64,000 nt of DNA, from NCBI GenBank assembly GCA_002345675.1, contig DDWL01000036.1, forward strand, positions 104,659-168,658. The letters run 5' to 3'. The notes beneath the pieces are model-generated. The model was not told the DNA's origin. It searched no databases and saw nothing but the letters and a program-made list of their open reading frames with translations. Made by a program: the position numbers and the translations under genes. The stretch comes from Bacteroidales bacterium UBA2287 (GTDB lineage Bacteria; Bacteroidota; Bacteroidia; Bacteroidales; Tenuifilaceae). Every line of letters starts with the position of its first letter. Position 1 is the first letter of the stretch. Below, one piece after another: positions 1 to 9,754 of the stretch.

Positions 1-569
1 GCAGCTTCAACTCGAAGCTGATCGTTTGTTTGCTTGTAAAGTTCCTTTAAGTCGACAAAGGATCCCCCATGAACCAGTATTTCGGGCTTGTATAAAAACG
101 ATTCATTGTCGAGGTTTTGCCTGTTTATTTCGTACGAAATGCGCTTTGTTTTCGAGTCGTACAAAAGGTTAATCATTATAAAAAGCCGCGAAGAGCTTCT
201 GTCGGAAATTAAAAGGATATTTTGCCCTTTTATGCGCTCGTAAACATCGGCAATGGTGTTGCTGAAAATATCGTCGATATATAATAGATTAATATCCTTA
301 AGTGAACTTGTTATGTCAAGTAATACGGGCTCAATTGTTCGGCCTTTCAGTTTGTATCGGGTGGCTAGTAACTTAAAGTTATGAAAAGTTGTAGTATCGG
401 TTGCAATAACTCCAAATCGGAATGTTTCAATTTGCTTGTCGTTTTTCCACTCAATATTCTGTGCAAAATTATAAATAAGGGCAACCTTAACCCTCGAGTC
501 GTCGAGCGGCTGTGCTATGGTAGTTGTTGCCCATATTGCAAAGAGAACAAGTATGAGATTTTTCCTCAT
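1..569 (-). CDS. YfiR/DUF4154-domain protein, 5' part only
   Basis: The minus-strand frame opens at the ATG whose complement is 567-569 and runs off the window edge without a stop, giving about 189 residues. It starts with a signal peptide (MRKNLILVLFAIWATTTIAQ). The rest fits the YfiR-like DUF4154 fold: a VALIYNFAQNIEW segment near the start, then a GVIATDT strand, and a late MINLLYDSKTKRISYEINR segment that matches the family's conserved end. In Bacteroidota this periplasmic domain often sits at the N-terminus of a membrane sensor with coiled coil and kinase or phosphatase output. The frame continues as SFVDLKELYKQTNDQLRVE, consistent with entry into a coiled coil. The output domain lies outside the window, so the full protein type is inferred. 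Confidence 0.75.
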   Translation of the reverse strand, partial: MRKNLILVLFAIWATTTIAQPLDDSRVKVALIYNFAQNIEWKNDKQIETFRFGVIATDTTTFHNFKLLATRYKLKGRTIEPVLLDITSSLKDINLLYIDDIFSNTIADVYERIKGQNILLISDRSSSRLFIMINLLYDSKTKRISYEINRQNLDNESFLYKPEILVHGGSFVDLKELYKQTNDQLRVEA

Positions 570-858
570 TTGCTAGTATTATTGTTTTAATGTTTTTTTA
601 TGAGCACCGATTACAAGTTGAAGCAAATTAAGTACTTTTTATGGAATTGCAATTTGTTTAATGCTTAAACACCCTGTTTTTTATTGAAATTATGGTTAAT
701 TAGATGATAATGAACTTTATGTGCATTTTGGGCGCTTGGAGGATTATATGCCTGTTTTTGAACCTTTAGTGTTTAATGTTTTCGAATTATTAACCACCAC
801 GTTTAATATAACTCTAAATTAATTGTACATTAGTGGCTACACATAAACCACGAATGGG

Positions 859-3800
859 ATGAAGAATGTTTTACTGCTTTTATCCTTTTTACTATTCAAA
901 TTTTGCATTTTGGCACAAACGCCAACCTATGTTCATTACAGCACAGCCAATGGGCTACCTAGCTCGCAGGTTTACGAAATTATTCAGGACAGCAAAGGCT
1001 TTATTTGGTTTGCAACCGATAACGGCGTAAGCCGTTTTAATGGGTATGAGTTTAAAAACTTTTCGGTGTCCAATGGCCTTCATAGCCAAGTTATTTTTAA
1101 ACTTTTCGAGGATCCAAAGGGGCGAATATGGTTTAGCAACTTCGACAATAAGCTCACCTACTGTTACAACGACAGCATTTACCCCTATAAATACAACCAC
1201 ATTCTACCATCGAGCCCAACAAATCCAAACGCAAATGTTAATATTAAGTCGATTGTAGTCGACAGCCTCGACAATGTTTATATTGAGTGGTATTACTTTG
1301 GCTACTCCATGGTTGACGGGAATGGGCAGTATGCTCACTTCCTTCCCGAAACTCAAACAGAGTTTATTATAAAAGAAATTGCGAACAGCGATAGATACTG
1401 CGGCTATTTTCCGGAGGACAGAAAGTATACAACACCAAAATTTAAAACGGTAATTCCTTGGTTTAAAAACCCAATTACCTTAGAGGGAACTTTGTATGGG
1501 AATAAGTCGGAGTTATACTTTTTAAATCGAATTACCCCCGAAACATTTATAGTGGCACTTGGCAAATCGATGCATGTGATAGAACAAAACAATGTTCAGG
1601 AAGTTGCTGTGCCGAGCGAAATTATACGAATACGAAAGGACACAAACAACGACTTATGGGTTGGAACGCATTTGCGAAAAGGTGTTTACTGTTATTCAAA
1701 GAGCAATGGTTACCAAAAACACTACAAACATTATCTCCCTAACTACTCTGTAACCGATATTTTAAGGGATAGAGAGGGAGGCCTTTGGCTTTCGACTCTC
1801 GAAAATGGGGTTTTCTATTTTCCAAACGAGAACTTTATTAATATCGAAAATATAAGTCCAAGTAAACACATTACTAAAATAGTTAAAGCCAGCAATGCTA
1901 TTTACTTTGTTTCTGGTTACGAAAAATTGTTCCTGTTAAACCCCGACAATAGGATGCATAACGTTATAAATGAGTCAATATATATTCGTAGGCTTGAGTA
2001 TAAAATCGACTTGCTTTGGGTGTCTAGCGATTTAGGGTTACTTCAGTATGATGGATTACAACTGGCTGAGCAAAGATTGAGGGCATTCGAGCCACAAAAG
2101 TCAAAAAATACGCTAATTAATCCTCGTGCAGTTCATCCAGTTACTAGTAAAAAATTCTATTCAGCGGGCAACAATGGTATACATTATTGTGCTTTAAACA
2201 ACAATGCCAGCGACACCTTACATAATGTTACATTCTACGACAAAGAATTCGATGAGGTTGTAACAAACTTTTTACCTTTTAAAAATGGAAAATTTTTAAT
2301 CGCATCCTACGTTGGACTATACTTGGCGCAACCAAACCCCAAAAACCCTACTATTCTTGAGGTTGAAGAAATGGGCAAACGGCATCCCGTTCTTAATACC
2401 CGAATCGACGAAATTCATTTCAACAAATTCGATGGCCGATACTACCTTGCCACAAAAGAAAAAGGACTTTTAGTTTGGGACAACCAAAAGGATTCCGTAA
2501 TGCAAATTAGCAAAAAAGAAGGGCTTGCCGACAACCTTGTTTCGTCAATAGCCATTAACGATTCGGTTGTTTGGGTAGGAACAAAACAGGGCCTCAGTAA
2601 GTTGGCTTTTTGTAAAAGGGATTTTAACAAATACCACTTAACCAACTACTCGAAGTACAACGGACTTCCTACCAACGAAATAAACGGAATTGCTATAATG
2701 GGGGGCAATGTATATGTGGCTACTAACGAAGGCTTGTGCTACTTTAATCCCAAAAAAATTAATCCAAATTTAGCAAAGCCTCTAGTATATATTTCCAAAA
2801 TTATGGTGAATGAGAGGGAAGTAAATAGTGCCGAACTTCTTAATTTAAGATATAATCACAACGATATTTCTATTGAATTTATTGGATTGTCGTATAGAAC
2901 ACTTGGCAATGTTTTATACAAGTATAAGTTAAGTGGAATCGATACAAACTGGCATTTCACCAAGAATAGGGATGTTCGGTTTCCAAAACTTCAAAGTGGA
3001 TCGTACCATTTTAGCGTAAGCGCCCAAAACGAAGATGGAATTTGGAGTAGCGCTCCTGCTGAATTTGAGTTTACAATAAGACCTCCATTTTGGCAGACAA
3101 CTTTCTTTCTTGTTTTCCTTTCGCTAGTAATTGCACTACTTATAATGCTTATTTACAACCTTCGAATAAGGGAAATTAACAAACGTAACAAGCAGCATCG
3201 CGAAGACGAGTATAAGCGGCACAAACTAGAGGAAGAGTTAATATTATCGAAACAAATGGCGCTTATTCAGCAAATGAATCCCCACTTTATGTTTAACGCC
3301 CTAAACTCTATTCAAAGTTTAATGTGCGAAAACAATACTACCGAAGCCAGCCAGTACTTGACGAGTTTTGCAAAACTTATGCGCCTAACTCTCGAAAACA
3401 TTCAAGAGCAGTATATAACATTAGAAAAAGAGTTGGTGTCGCTCCGCCTGTACCTTAACCTTGAAAAGCTTCGCTTAAACAACTTAATGCAACACGAAAT
3501 TCACGTCGACAGCAGTATCGATGCCGAATCGTGCAACATTCCAACCATGCTTATTCAGCCCTACGTCGAAAATGCAATTATTCATGGGTTAAGGCATAAA
3601 ACGAATGGAATGGGAATCATTAAAATAGAATTTTTTCTTCTCGACACCCAAACCCTTCTTTGCCGAATTGAAGACAATGGCATTGGTCGAAGAAAATCGG
3701 ACGACATTAATGCTATGCAAGAATTTAAACACAAGTCGTATGGTAGCAAAATTGTACAAAAGCGGCTCGACCTAATAAACTCGCTTTACAACAGGTTCCT

Positions 3801-3888
3801 CGATGTTAAATACATCGATCTTGAGGCTCGAGATGGCCAATCGCTCGGAACAATTGTTGAAGTGAAACTGCCAATTACTATTTCGTAA
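859..3888 (+). CDS. Reg_prop/Y_Y_Y two-component sensor histidine kinase (LytS type)
   Basis: A 1009-residue membrane sensor kinase. A signal peptide (MKNVLLLLSFLLFKFCILAQ) leads into a periplasmic beta-propeller of Reg_prop repeats (SKGFIWFATDNGVSRFNG; later DLWVGTHL, GLWLSTLENGVF and VWVGTKQGLSKL). A Y_Y_Y domain follows at about 690-760 (YKYKLSGIDTNW, then SAQNEDGIW). One transmembrane helix (TTFFLVFLSLVIALLIMLIY) precedes the cytoplasmic His_kinase domain, with phospho-acceptor His809 in QQMNPHFMFNALNS, an N-box PYVENAIIHG and a G-box EDNGIGRRKS. There is no receiver or DNA-binding domain, so it is a classical partner kinase rather than a one-protein hybrid. A LytTR response regulator would be the expected partner, but none is adjacent in this window. 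The ligand is unknown. Confidence 0.9.
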   Translation: MKNVLLLLSFLLFKFCILAQTPTYVHYSTANGLPSSQVYEIIQDSKGFIWFATDNGVSRFNGYEFKNFSVSNGLHSQVIFKLFEDPKGRIWFSNFDNKLTYCYNDSIYPYKYNHILPSSPTNPNANVNIKSIVVDSLDNVYIEWYYFGYSMVDGNGQYAHFLPETQTEFIIKEIANSDRYCGYFPEDRKYTTPKFKTVIPWFKNPITLEGTLYGNKSELYFLNRITPETFIVALGKSMHVIEQNNVQEVAVPSEIIRIRKDTNNDLWVGTHLRKGVYCYSKSNGYQKHYKHYLPNYSVTDILRDREGGLWLSTLENGVFYFPNENFINIENISPSKHITKIVKASNAIYFVSGYEKLFLLNPDNRMHNVINESIYIRRLEYKIDLLWVSSDLGLLQYDGLQLAEQRLRAFEPQKSKNTLINPRAVHPVTSKKFYSAGNNGIHYCALNNNASDTLHNVTFYDKEFDEVVTNFLPFKNGKFLIASYVGLYLAQPNPKNPTILEVEEMGKRHPVLNTRIDEIHFNKFDGRYYLATKEKGLLVWDNQKDSVMQISKKEGLADNLVSSIAINDSVVWVGTKQGLSKLAFCKRDFNKYHLTNYSKYNGLPTNEINGIAIMGGNVYVATNEGLCYFNPKKINPNLAKPLVYISKIMVNEREVNSAELLNLRYNHNDISIEFIGLSYRTLGNVLYKYKLSGIDTNWHFTKNRDVRFPKLQSGSYHFSVSAQNEDGIWSSAPAEFEFTIRPPFWQTTFFLVFLSLVIALLIMLIYNLRIREINKRNKQHREDEYKRHKLEEELILSKQMALIQQMNPHFMFNALNSIQSLMCENNTTEASQYLTSFAKLMRLTLENIQEQYITLEKELVSLRLYLNLEKLRLNNLMQHEIHVDSSIDAESCNIPTMLIQPYVENAIIHGLRHKTNGMGIIKIEFFLLDTQTLLCRIEDNGIGRRKSDDINAMQEFKHKSYGSKIVQKRLDLINSLYNRFLDVKYIDLEARDGQSLGTIVEVKLPITIS

Positions 3889-4036
3889 TTTATTATTGCC
3901 CTTTAAATCATTGGTTATTTCGTTGCAAGTAACTCAACTAATAAATAGCACTTTATTTTTAAAAATTCAAAGGGCAACCTAAGCCTCCCTCTTTTAAAAC
4001 GATATTATTTCGCCAGTAATTATAACCTCATTTTCC

Positions 4037-4044
4037 TATCTTTG
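4037..4044 (+). promoter_or_regulatory. possible -7 promoter element of gpmI
   Basis: TATCTTTG matches the Bacteroidota -7 consensus TAnnTTTG, about 70 nt before the gpmI start. No well-spaced TTTG -33 box is visible, so this is only suggestive. Confidence 0.3.
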
Positions 4045-4114
4045 CAACCGCAAAACAATCTTACACCCCAAAACGTTTATAAATTAAAATTTTATCATAT
4101 TATAATTCAAGTAA

Positions 4115-5635
4115 ATGAAAAGCAAAGTTTTACTAATGATTCTCGATGGCTGGGGAATTGGCAACGGCAGCAAATCCGATGTTATTGCAACAGTTAACCC
4201 ACCATACATGAAGAAGCTAAAGGCAACCTACCCAAATTCGCACCTTCTCGCATGCGGCGAAGATGTTGGTTTGCCCGAAGGGCAAATGGGAAATTCCGAA
4301 GTTGGACACCTTAACATTGGTGCTGGGCGGGTTGTTTATCAGGATTTAGTTCGTATAAATAAAGAGATAAAAGACGGCGATTTTTTTAAGAACCATGTTC
4401 TTACCGAAGCTTTTACATACGCAAAGAAAAATGGCAAAGCAGTACACTTCCTCGGGCTTGTTTCCGATGGTGGTGTGCACTCGCTACACACCCACCTTTA
4501 CGCACTTTGCGATATGACCAAAACATTTGGGCTAAACAAAGTGTTTATTCATGCACTTACCGATGGTCGCGACACCGATCCGCAAAGCGGATTAGGCTTT
4601 GTAAAAAATCTCGAAAAACATCTCGAAAGCAGCAATGGCACAATAGCCTCGCTGGTTGGCAGGTACTACACCATGGATCGCGACAAGCGCTGGGAACGTG
4701 TAAAGATTGGCTACGACCTATTGGTTAAAGGGAAAGGCAAGCCAGTTACCAGCATTACAAAAGCAATTGAGGAATCGTACGCCGAAGGTGTAACCGACGA
4801 GTTTATTATGCCTTTAGTTAAAGTTGATGCAACTGGAAACCCCGTTGGAAAAGTTAGCGAAGGCGACGTTATGGTTTGCTTCAACTTTCGAACCGACCGT
4901 TTACGAGAAATTTCCATTGTGCTTTCGCAAAAGGATATGCCCGAGCACGGAATGACCACCATTCCGCTGCACTACGTTACCATGGCTCGTTACGACGACA
5001 CATTTAAGAATGTTAATATTGTTTACGAGAAGGATAACCTTATAAACACAATTGGCGAAGCGGTTTCGAACGCTAACCTTAAGCAGCTTCGCATAGCCGA
5101 AACCGAAAAGTATGCTCATGTTACGTTCTTCTTTTCGGGTGGTCGCGAAAACGTTTTTACCAACGAGGAGCGCATAATGATTTCGTCGCCTAAGGTTGCT
5201 ACCTACGATTTAAAACCCGAAATGAGCGCCTTCGAAGTAAGGGATGCAATTGTTGAGCAGCTAAAAGCCAATAAGTTCGATTTTATTTGCCTTAACTTCG
5301 CCAACGGCGACATGGTTGGGCATACTGGCATTTACGAAGCCATTGAGCGAGCAATAATGGCTGTCGACAGCTGCGTTGAATCGGTTGTTGAAACGGCCAA
5401 GGCGAACGGGTATACTGTAGTTATTATTGCCGACCATGGCAATGCCGATTTCGCTGTAAATGCCGACGGTTCGCCAAACACAGCGCATTCGCTAAACCCT
5501 GTTCCTTTTATTTTAGTTTCCGATAATTATACGAAAACCGAAAACGGAATTCTTGCCGACGTTGCACCAACTATTCTAAGCATTATGGAACTTCCAATTC
5601 CTGCCGAAATGACTGGAAAAGTTCTTTGCTCTTAA
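4115..5635 (+). CDS. gpmI: 2,3-bisphosphoglycerate-independent phosphoglycerate mutase
   Basis: Interconverts 3- and 2-phosphoglycerate in glycolysis and gluconeogenesis with two Mn ions in an alkaline-phosphatase fold. The 506 residues equal the family length. The N-terminus carries the metal Asp11 in ILDGWGIG and the phosphorylated Ser61 in GQMGNSEVGHLNIGAG. Further family blocks are HALTDGRDTDP, the VGRYYTMDRDKRWER loop, FNFRTDRLREI, and the second metal site NFANGDMVGHTG with IIADHGNAD near the C-terminus. The ATG at 4115 gives the canonical start. The long upstream gap suggests its own promoter. It is essentially certain by sequence. Confidence 0.98.
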   Translation: MKSKVLLMILDGWGIGNGSKSDVIATVNPPYMKKLKATYPNSHLLACGEDVGLPEGQMGNSEVGHLNIGAGRVVYQDLVRINKEIKDGDFFKNHVLTEAFTYAKKNGKAVHFLGLVSDGGVHSLHTHLYALCDMTKTFGLNKVFIHALTDGRDTDPQSGLGFVKNLEKHLESSNGTIASLVGRYYTMDRDKRWERVKIGYDLLVKGKGKPVTSITKAIEESYAEGVTDEFIMPLVKVDATGNPVGKVSEGDVMVCFNFRTDRLREISIVLSQKDMPEHGMTTIPLHYVTMARYDDTFKNVNIVYEKDNLINTIGEAVSNANLKQLRIAETEKYAHVTFFFSGGRENVFTNEERIMISSPKVATYDLKPEMSAFEVRDAIVEQLKANKFDFICLNFANGDMVGHTGIYEAIERAIMAVDSCVESVVETAKANGYTVVIIADHGNADFAVNADGSPNTAHSLNPVPFILVSDNYTKTENGILADVAPTILSIMELPIPAEMTGKVLCS

Positions 5636-5702
5636 ATCAGAAAAAATCCTTAATAGAAATCTGTGTTAATCCTGTAAATCTGCGTTATCCGCGTTCTATT
5701 TT

Positions 5703-6299
5703 ATGATCCAAATTGACGATAAACTCATTAGCCTCGACCTTTTCGAAAAACAGTTTTGCTGCGATTTACCAAAATGCCTTGGCGCATGCTGTGTTCATGG
5801 TCAGTCGGGTGCACCTCTCGAGCAAAGCGAGGTTGAAATGCTAATGGTCGAACTCGAAAGTATTAAGCCATTTCTTAAGCCATCGGGTTTAAAGTCTATT
5901 GATGAGCAAGGCGTTTGGGTTCGCGATCACGATGGCGATATGGTTACCCCGCTAATTGATGGCGCCGAGTGCGCCTTTGCTATCGAAAAAGACAATATTA
6001 CTTTTTGCGCAATCGAAAAGGCTTGGTTAGCCGGGAAAGTAAAATTTCGCAAACCCATTTCGTGCCATCTATACCCAATTCGAACAAGAAAATACAAGGT
6101 TTTCACTGCCATTAATTACGACCAGTGGAGCATTTGCCAACCTGCTCGCGAGTACGGAAAAAACTTAAACCTTCCGGTTTATAAATTCCTTAAAGAACCA
6201 ATTATCAGGGCTTATGGCGAGGAGTTTTACGTGCAATTAGAGGAAGCCGCTAAATTACTCAACAAGCAAAAAGGCTCAGCTAACGATTCGAAAAATTAG
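5703..6299 (+). CDS. DUF3109 family cysteine-rich protein
   Basis: A 198-residue soluble protein of the DUF3109 family, common in Bacteroidota and related to YkgJ-type zinc- or iron-cluster proteins. The signature is the N-terminal FCCDLPKCLGACCVHG, with Cys19, Cys20, Cys25, Cys29 and Cys30. It is followed by GAECAF, ITFCAIE, PISCHLYPIR and WSICQPA, so all the family cysteines appear to be present. A metal-cluster role is inferred from these cysteines; no substrate is known. It lies 67 nt after gpmI and 63 nt before an M20 peptidase on the same strand, so co-transcription is possible. Confidence 0.85.
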   Translation: MIQIDDKLISLDLFEKQFCCDLPKCLGACCVHGQSGAPLEQSEVEMLMVELESIKPFLKPSGLKSIDEQGVWVRDHDGDMVTPLIDGAECAFAIEKDNITFCAIEKAWLAGKVKFRKPISCHLYPIRTRKYKVFTAINYDQWSICQPAREYGKNLNLPVYKFLKEPIIRAYGEEFYVQLEEAAKLLNKQKGSANDSKN

Positions 6300-6362
6300 G
6301 ATTTTGTCCTCTTTTTTACTATAATTGCAAGCAAACAATTATTAATCAATATATTAAACAAC

Positions 6363-7736
6363 ATGGAGTACATTAAAAAGTACATTGATGAGAACCAACA
6401 GCGGTTTCTCGACGAGCTATTCGGACTGCTTCGCATTCCATCAATTAGTTCCATTGCCGACCATAAGCCCGACATGATAAAGGCTGCGGAGTACTGGAAG
6501 GAAACACTGCTGAAAGCGGGAGCCGACAAAGCAACTGTAATGCCAACCGACGGAAACCCTGTGGTTTATGGCGAAAAAATCATCGACCCTTCGCTTCCTA
6601 CTATCCTCGTTTATGGTCATTACGACGTAATGCCTGTCGACCCAATTGAATTATGGAAATCGCAACCTTTCGAACCCGAAATTCGCGACGGTAAAATTTG
6701 GGCACGTGGTGCCGACGACGACAAGGGACAAGCCTTTATGCACGCTAAAGCCTTCGAAATGATGGTTCGCACCGGCAACCTTCCCTGTAACGTTAAGTTT
6801 ATGATTGAAGGTGAAGAGGAAATTGGTTCGACTAACCTCGAAAAGTGGCTCGAAACCAACAAGGCTATGCTTAAATCCGATGTTATTTTAGTTTCCGACA
6901 CATCGATGCTTGAAGCCGACGTTCCTTCAATTACCACTGGTTTACGCGGATTGGCTTACGTTGAAGTTGAAGTAACTGGTCCAAATCGCGACCTTCACTC
7001 GGGACTTTTCGGCGGAGCCGTTGCAAACCCTGCTAATGTTTTAGCAAAAATGATTGCCTCGCTGCACGACGATAACAACCGTGTTACCATACCTGGTTTC
7101 TACGACGACGTTATGGATGTAAATCCTACCGAGCGTGCCGAAATGGCAAAGGCTCCTTTTAACCTCGACACCTATAAAAATTCGCTAAATATTCAAGAAA
7201 ATTGGGGCGAAGAAGGATACTCAACCCTCGAGCGAGTAGGTATTCGTCCAACCCTCGATGTTAACGGAATTTGGGGTGGCTATATTGGCGAGGGCGCCAA
7301 AACGGTGCTGCCATCAAAGGCTAATGCAAAAATATCCATGAGGCTTGTGCCAAATCAGGATCACCATAAAATTGCCGAACTGTTTCAAAAGCACTTCGAG
7401 GCAATGGCTCCAAAGTATGTAAAGGTAAAAGTTACGCCTCACCATGGCGGACAAGGCTATGTCTCGCCAACCGACACCATTGCCTACCAGGCAGCCAGCA
7501 AGGCAATTGAAGACGTTTACGGAAAAAAGCCAGTTCCCTACCGTAGCGGCGGAAGCATTCCCATTATCAGCACATTCGAAAGAATTCTTGGCTCAAAAAC
7601 CATTCTTTTAGGATTTGGACTTGAAGGTGATGCCATACACTCACCCAACGAAAACTATCCTCTTCAGCAGTTCTACCGTGGAATCGAAGCAATACCCCGT
7701 TTCTACAAGTACTTTGTTGAAATGAAAAAGAAGTAA
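6363..7736 (+). CDS. M20 family dipeptidase/carboxypeptidase
   Basis: A 457-residue zinc peptidase of the M20 (CNDP/PepV-like) family without a signal peptide, so cytoplasmic. The metal and catalytic blocks are in order: ILVYGHYDVMPVD (His ligand and catalytic Asp), WARGADDDKGQ (bridging Asp), MIEGEEEIGS (general-base Glu and metal Glu), LVSDTSM, and a C-terminal GLEGDAIHSPNENY with the last His ligand. The dimerisation-domain block GPNRDLHSGLFGG is also present. It probably hydrolyses dipeptides or short peptides. Two tandem hairpins follow the stop. Confidence 0.92.
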   Translation: MEYIKKYIDENQQRFLDELFGLLRIPSISSIADHKPDMIKAAEYWKETLLKAGADKATVMPTDGNPVVYGEKIIDPSLPTILVYGHYDVMPVDPIELWKSQPFEPEIRDGKIWARGADDDKGQAFMHAKAFEMMVRTGNLPCNVKFMIEGEEEIGSTNLEKWLETNKAMLKSDVILVSDTSMLEADVPSITTGLRGLAYVEVEVTGPNRDLHSGLFGGAVANPANVLAKMIASLHDDNNRVTIPGFYDDVMDVNPTERAEMAKAPFNLDTYKNSLNIQENWGEEGYSTLERVGIRPTLDVNGIWGGYIGEGAKTVLPSKANAKISMRLVPNQDHHKIAELFQKHFEAMAPKYVKVKVTPHHGGQGYVSPTDTIAYQAASKAIEDVYGKKPVPYRSGGSIPIISTFERILGSKTILLGFGLEGDAIHSPNENYPLQQFYRGIEAIPRFYKYFVEMKKK

Positions 7737-7741
7737 AACAT

Positions 7742-7804
7742 AAAATCCTCAATCGGATTTTTATAACCGCAGCCCTGTTTACTATTAGGTCTGCGGTTTT
7801 TTTT
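7742..7804 (+). terminator. tandem hairpin terminators after the M20 peptidase
   Basis: Two hairpins follow the stop. The first has AAAATCC at 7742-7748 pairing with GGATTTT at 7755-7761, with a 6-nt loop. The second has AACCGCAG at 7765-7772 pairing with CTGCGGTT at 7791-7798 and runs into eight T's. The second has the form of a rho-independent terminator. Confidence 0.75.
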
Positions 7805-7849
7805 CTGGCTAATTTTAGGTAAATACCTTTTGGGAGTTAGAAGAAAGTG

Positions 7850-8200
7850 GTTCAAAAAAGAATAGAGGGAGAACAGTCCGCCTTCGGAAAATTTTCGAAG
7901 AATTCAAGGTTGAGCGGGTTGCAGCAATGCCTTAGGAGGAGTGCGGCAGTGTAAAAAAGTTTCCCTTTCGAGAAATGTTGGAAGCCATTGCACTCCGCAA
8001 GGAAACCCGCTCGACTGTAGAATTCAGAAAATTATCCGGCAGCGGTGATTTTTCTTTGCTCCTTTCTTTTGATGGCAGCAAAAGAAAGGAGACTCAATGC
8101 AAAACACTTGGAGCAATCTGTTCGGAAACATTCAGAGCAATAGCCAATTTTAACATTAATATGAATTTTCTTAGGTCGACCATGTTGAGCAACGAATGAG
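7850..8200. repeat. REP-like compound palindromic element in a 590-bp gene-free gap
   Basis: The gap 7737-8325 holds no convincing gene; short ORFs here look like no known protein. It contains paired arms GAGCGGGTT at 7912-7920 and AACCCGCTC at 8004-8012, and a perfect 12-bp stem CTCCTTTCTTTT (8059-8070) with AAAAGAAAGGAG (8080-8091) around the loop GATGGCAGC. A near-palindrome CTTCGGAAAATTTTCGAAG lies at about 7882-7900. From memory, similar sequence recurs in intergenic regions of Bacteroidota genomes, where its translations are annotated as small spurious proteins. That recollection is unverified. Confidence 0.55.
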
Positions 8201-8325
8201 CAATTGAATACCGTTAACCTTTTTTTGTTTATTACCCTCGTCAAAAATCATCATACATCATACAATAAAAATTTCTTTTTGCGTAACTTGCACAGTAGTC
8301 CTAACGACATAAACAACTCGAAATT

Positions 8326-8817
8326 ATGAAAAAATGCCTCCCCGTTTTACTCGTTTTAATTGCCATTGCAAGCTGCAACCAAAAACCTAAGGATGAGCAA
8401 CAAAACAAGAATACGAAACAAGATATTGCCGTTTCGGCAATTGAAAAGTGGATGCAGGGCAACACCGATTACGAAGGCTATAAACCAATTGAGTTTGGCG
8501 AAATAAATCCACGATTCGAGCGTACTGCTCGATCGATGCAACTAGAAAGTTTAATATACGAGGAAATAGCCCTTAATCCAAATGGGTCGGAAAAGCTCGA
8601 CAGCTTAAAAAATATTCAGCAAAATAATATGGGGAACTTAATGGGCTACATTATTCTCCACAAGTACGAAACAAGCAATATTGCTGGCGAAAAGTTTGCG
8701 AACGAAAGCCTTTTTTTCCTCGACACTGTTTTTAGGGTGGCAACAGTACTTAATCCCGAGGCTTTCGATCAAATACTCATTGAACGCCACGTTTTTCGTC
8801 TCGATTCGGTTGAGTAG
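8326..8817 (+). CDS. putative lipoprotein, unknown function
   Basis: A 163-residue protein with a lipoprotein signal MKKCLPVLLVLIAIASC, lipobox IASC with the lipidated Cys at residue 17, followed by a charged linker (NQKPKDEQQNKNTK). The body is mostly helical and charged, and I recognise no domain. It probably sits in the inner or outer membrane facing the periplasm. It converges on lptB, one base apart at the 3' ends. TAACTTGCA occurs 34 nt before the start codon, at the same distance as in the lipoprotein gene at 53215. Confidence 0.7.
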   Translation: MKKCLPVLLVLIAIASCNQKPKDEQQNKNTKQDIAVSAIEKWMQGNTDYEGYKPIEFGEINPRFERTARSMQLESLIYEEIALNPNGSEKLDSLKNIQQNNMGNLMGYIILHKYETSNIAGEKFANESLFFLDTVFRVATVLNPEAFDQILIERHVFRLDSVE

Positions 8818-8818
8818 G

Positions 8819-9544
8819 CTACTTTCTTAGCTCAAAATTCTGCCCTAAGTACACCCTTCTAACCTCGGGGTCGTCGGCAAGTTCCTGTGCTGTACCCGAC
8901 TTTAAAATATCACCCTCGAAAAGCAGGTAAGCCCTGTCGGTAATGGTTAGCGTTTCGTGAACGTTATGGTCGGTAATTAAAATTCCAATATTACGATCCT
9001 TAAGGTGAGCAACAATATTTTGAATATCTTCAACGGCAATTGGGTCAACTCCAGCAAAAGGCTCGTCGAGCAGTATAAACTTTGGGTCGAGGGCAAGTGC
9101 CCGAGCAATTTCGGTTCGGCGACGTTCGCCTCCGCTTAGCTGAATCCCTAAACTTTTGCGTATTTTCTGCAAGCCAAATTCTGAAATCAGCGATTCAACC
9201 TTTTCGCGTTGATACTCCTTAGTGAATTTGGTCATCTCAAGTACCGCACGAATGTTGTCCTCTACGCTTAGCTTTCGAAAAATTGATGCCTCCTGTGCTA
9301 AATATCCAATGCCTCTTTGGGCGCGTCGGTATACGGGCTCGCGGGTTATGTCAATGTCGTCTAAAAAAATGCGACCAGCATTGGGTGTTACAAGGCCAAC
9401 AATCATGTAAAAGGTTGTTGTTTTGCCTGCTCCGTTGGGGCCAAGAAGACCTACAATTTCACCCTGGCTTACCTCAACGCTTGCGCCCTTAACAACAGTT
9501 CGAGCTCTGTATTTTTTTACCAACGAATTGGTGTGCAGCTTCAT
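8819..9544 (-). CDS. lptB: LPS export ABC transporter ATP-binding protein LptB
   Basis: The ATPase that powers LPS extraction from the inner membrane with LptFG. It shows Walker A GLLGPNGAGKTTTFYM, a Q-loop region GYLAQEASIFRKLSVEDN, signature LSGGERRRTEIARAL, Walker B FILLDEPFAGVDP and H-loop ITDHNV; the FAGVDP motif and short length are typical of LptB. I chose the ATG at 9544 (MKLHTNSLVKKY) because LptB proteins normally begin at this point. In-frame ATG 9553 and TTG 9577 would only add residues with no counterpart. No other lpt gene is adjacent. In many Bacteroidota lptB lies near tatC and kdsD, but here those are 30 kb away. Confidence 0.95.
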   Translation of the reverse strand: MKLHTNSLVKKYRARTVVKGASVEVSQGEIVGLLGPNGAGKTTTFYMIVGLVTPNAGRIFLDDIDITREPVYRRAQRGIGYLAQEASIFRKLSVEDNIRAVLEMTKFTKEYQREKVESLISEFGLQKIRKSLGIQLSGGERRRTEIARALALDPKFILLDEPFAGVDPIAVEDIQNIVAHLKDRNIGILITDHNVHETLTITDRAYLLFEGDILKSGTAQELADDPEVRRVYLGQNFELRK

Positions 9545-9754
9545 CCTTTCCATTAAAGTATGTTGGATTTTTGACAAATGTAGTAAAAATCGAATACGAT
9601 GCCATTGTTTAGAACAACCAACTACCCTTAACCAAAAAAAGTGTTTCTTAACATATATGTGCTTTATTGTCTAATTATCAATTAGATGCAAGGTGTTTTA
9701 GTTGTTTGCGACGCAAAAAGTTAAAAATTACCCTCTGTCGCATTTATAAACTTA

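Noticed and set aside
5636..5702. Repeat-like AATCTGTG...AATCTGCG stretch before the DUF3109 gene
   Set aside because: It resembles short repeats found in other Bacteroidota, but I found no clear second copy in the window, so it is not listed as a feature.
7975..8244. Short ORFs on both strands in the 7.9-8.25 kb gap
   Set aside because: They run through a perfect hairpin and palindromic arms, have no leader signals, and read as low-complexity protein; they are products of the repeat.
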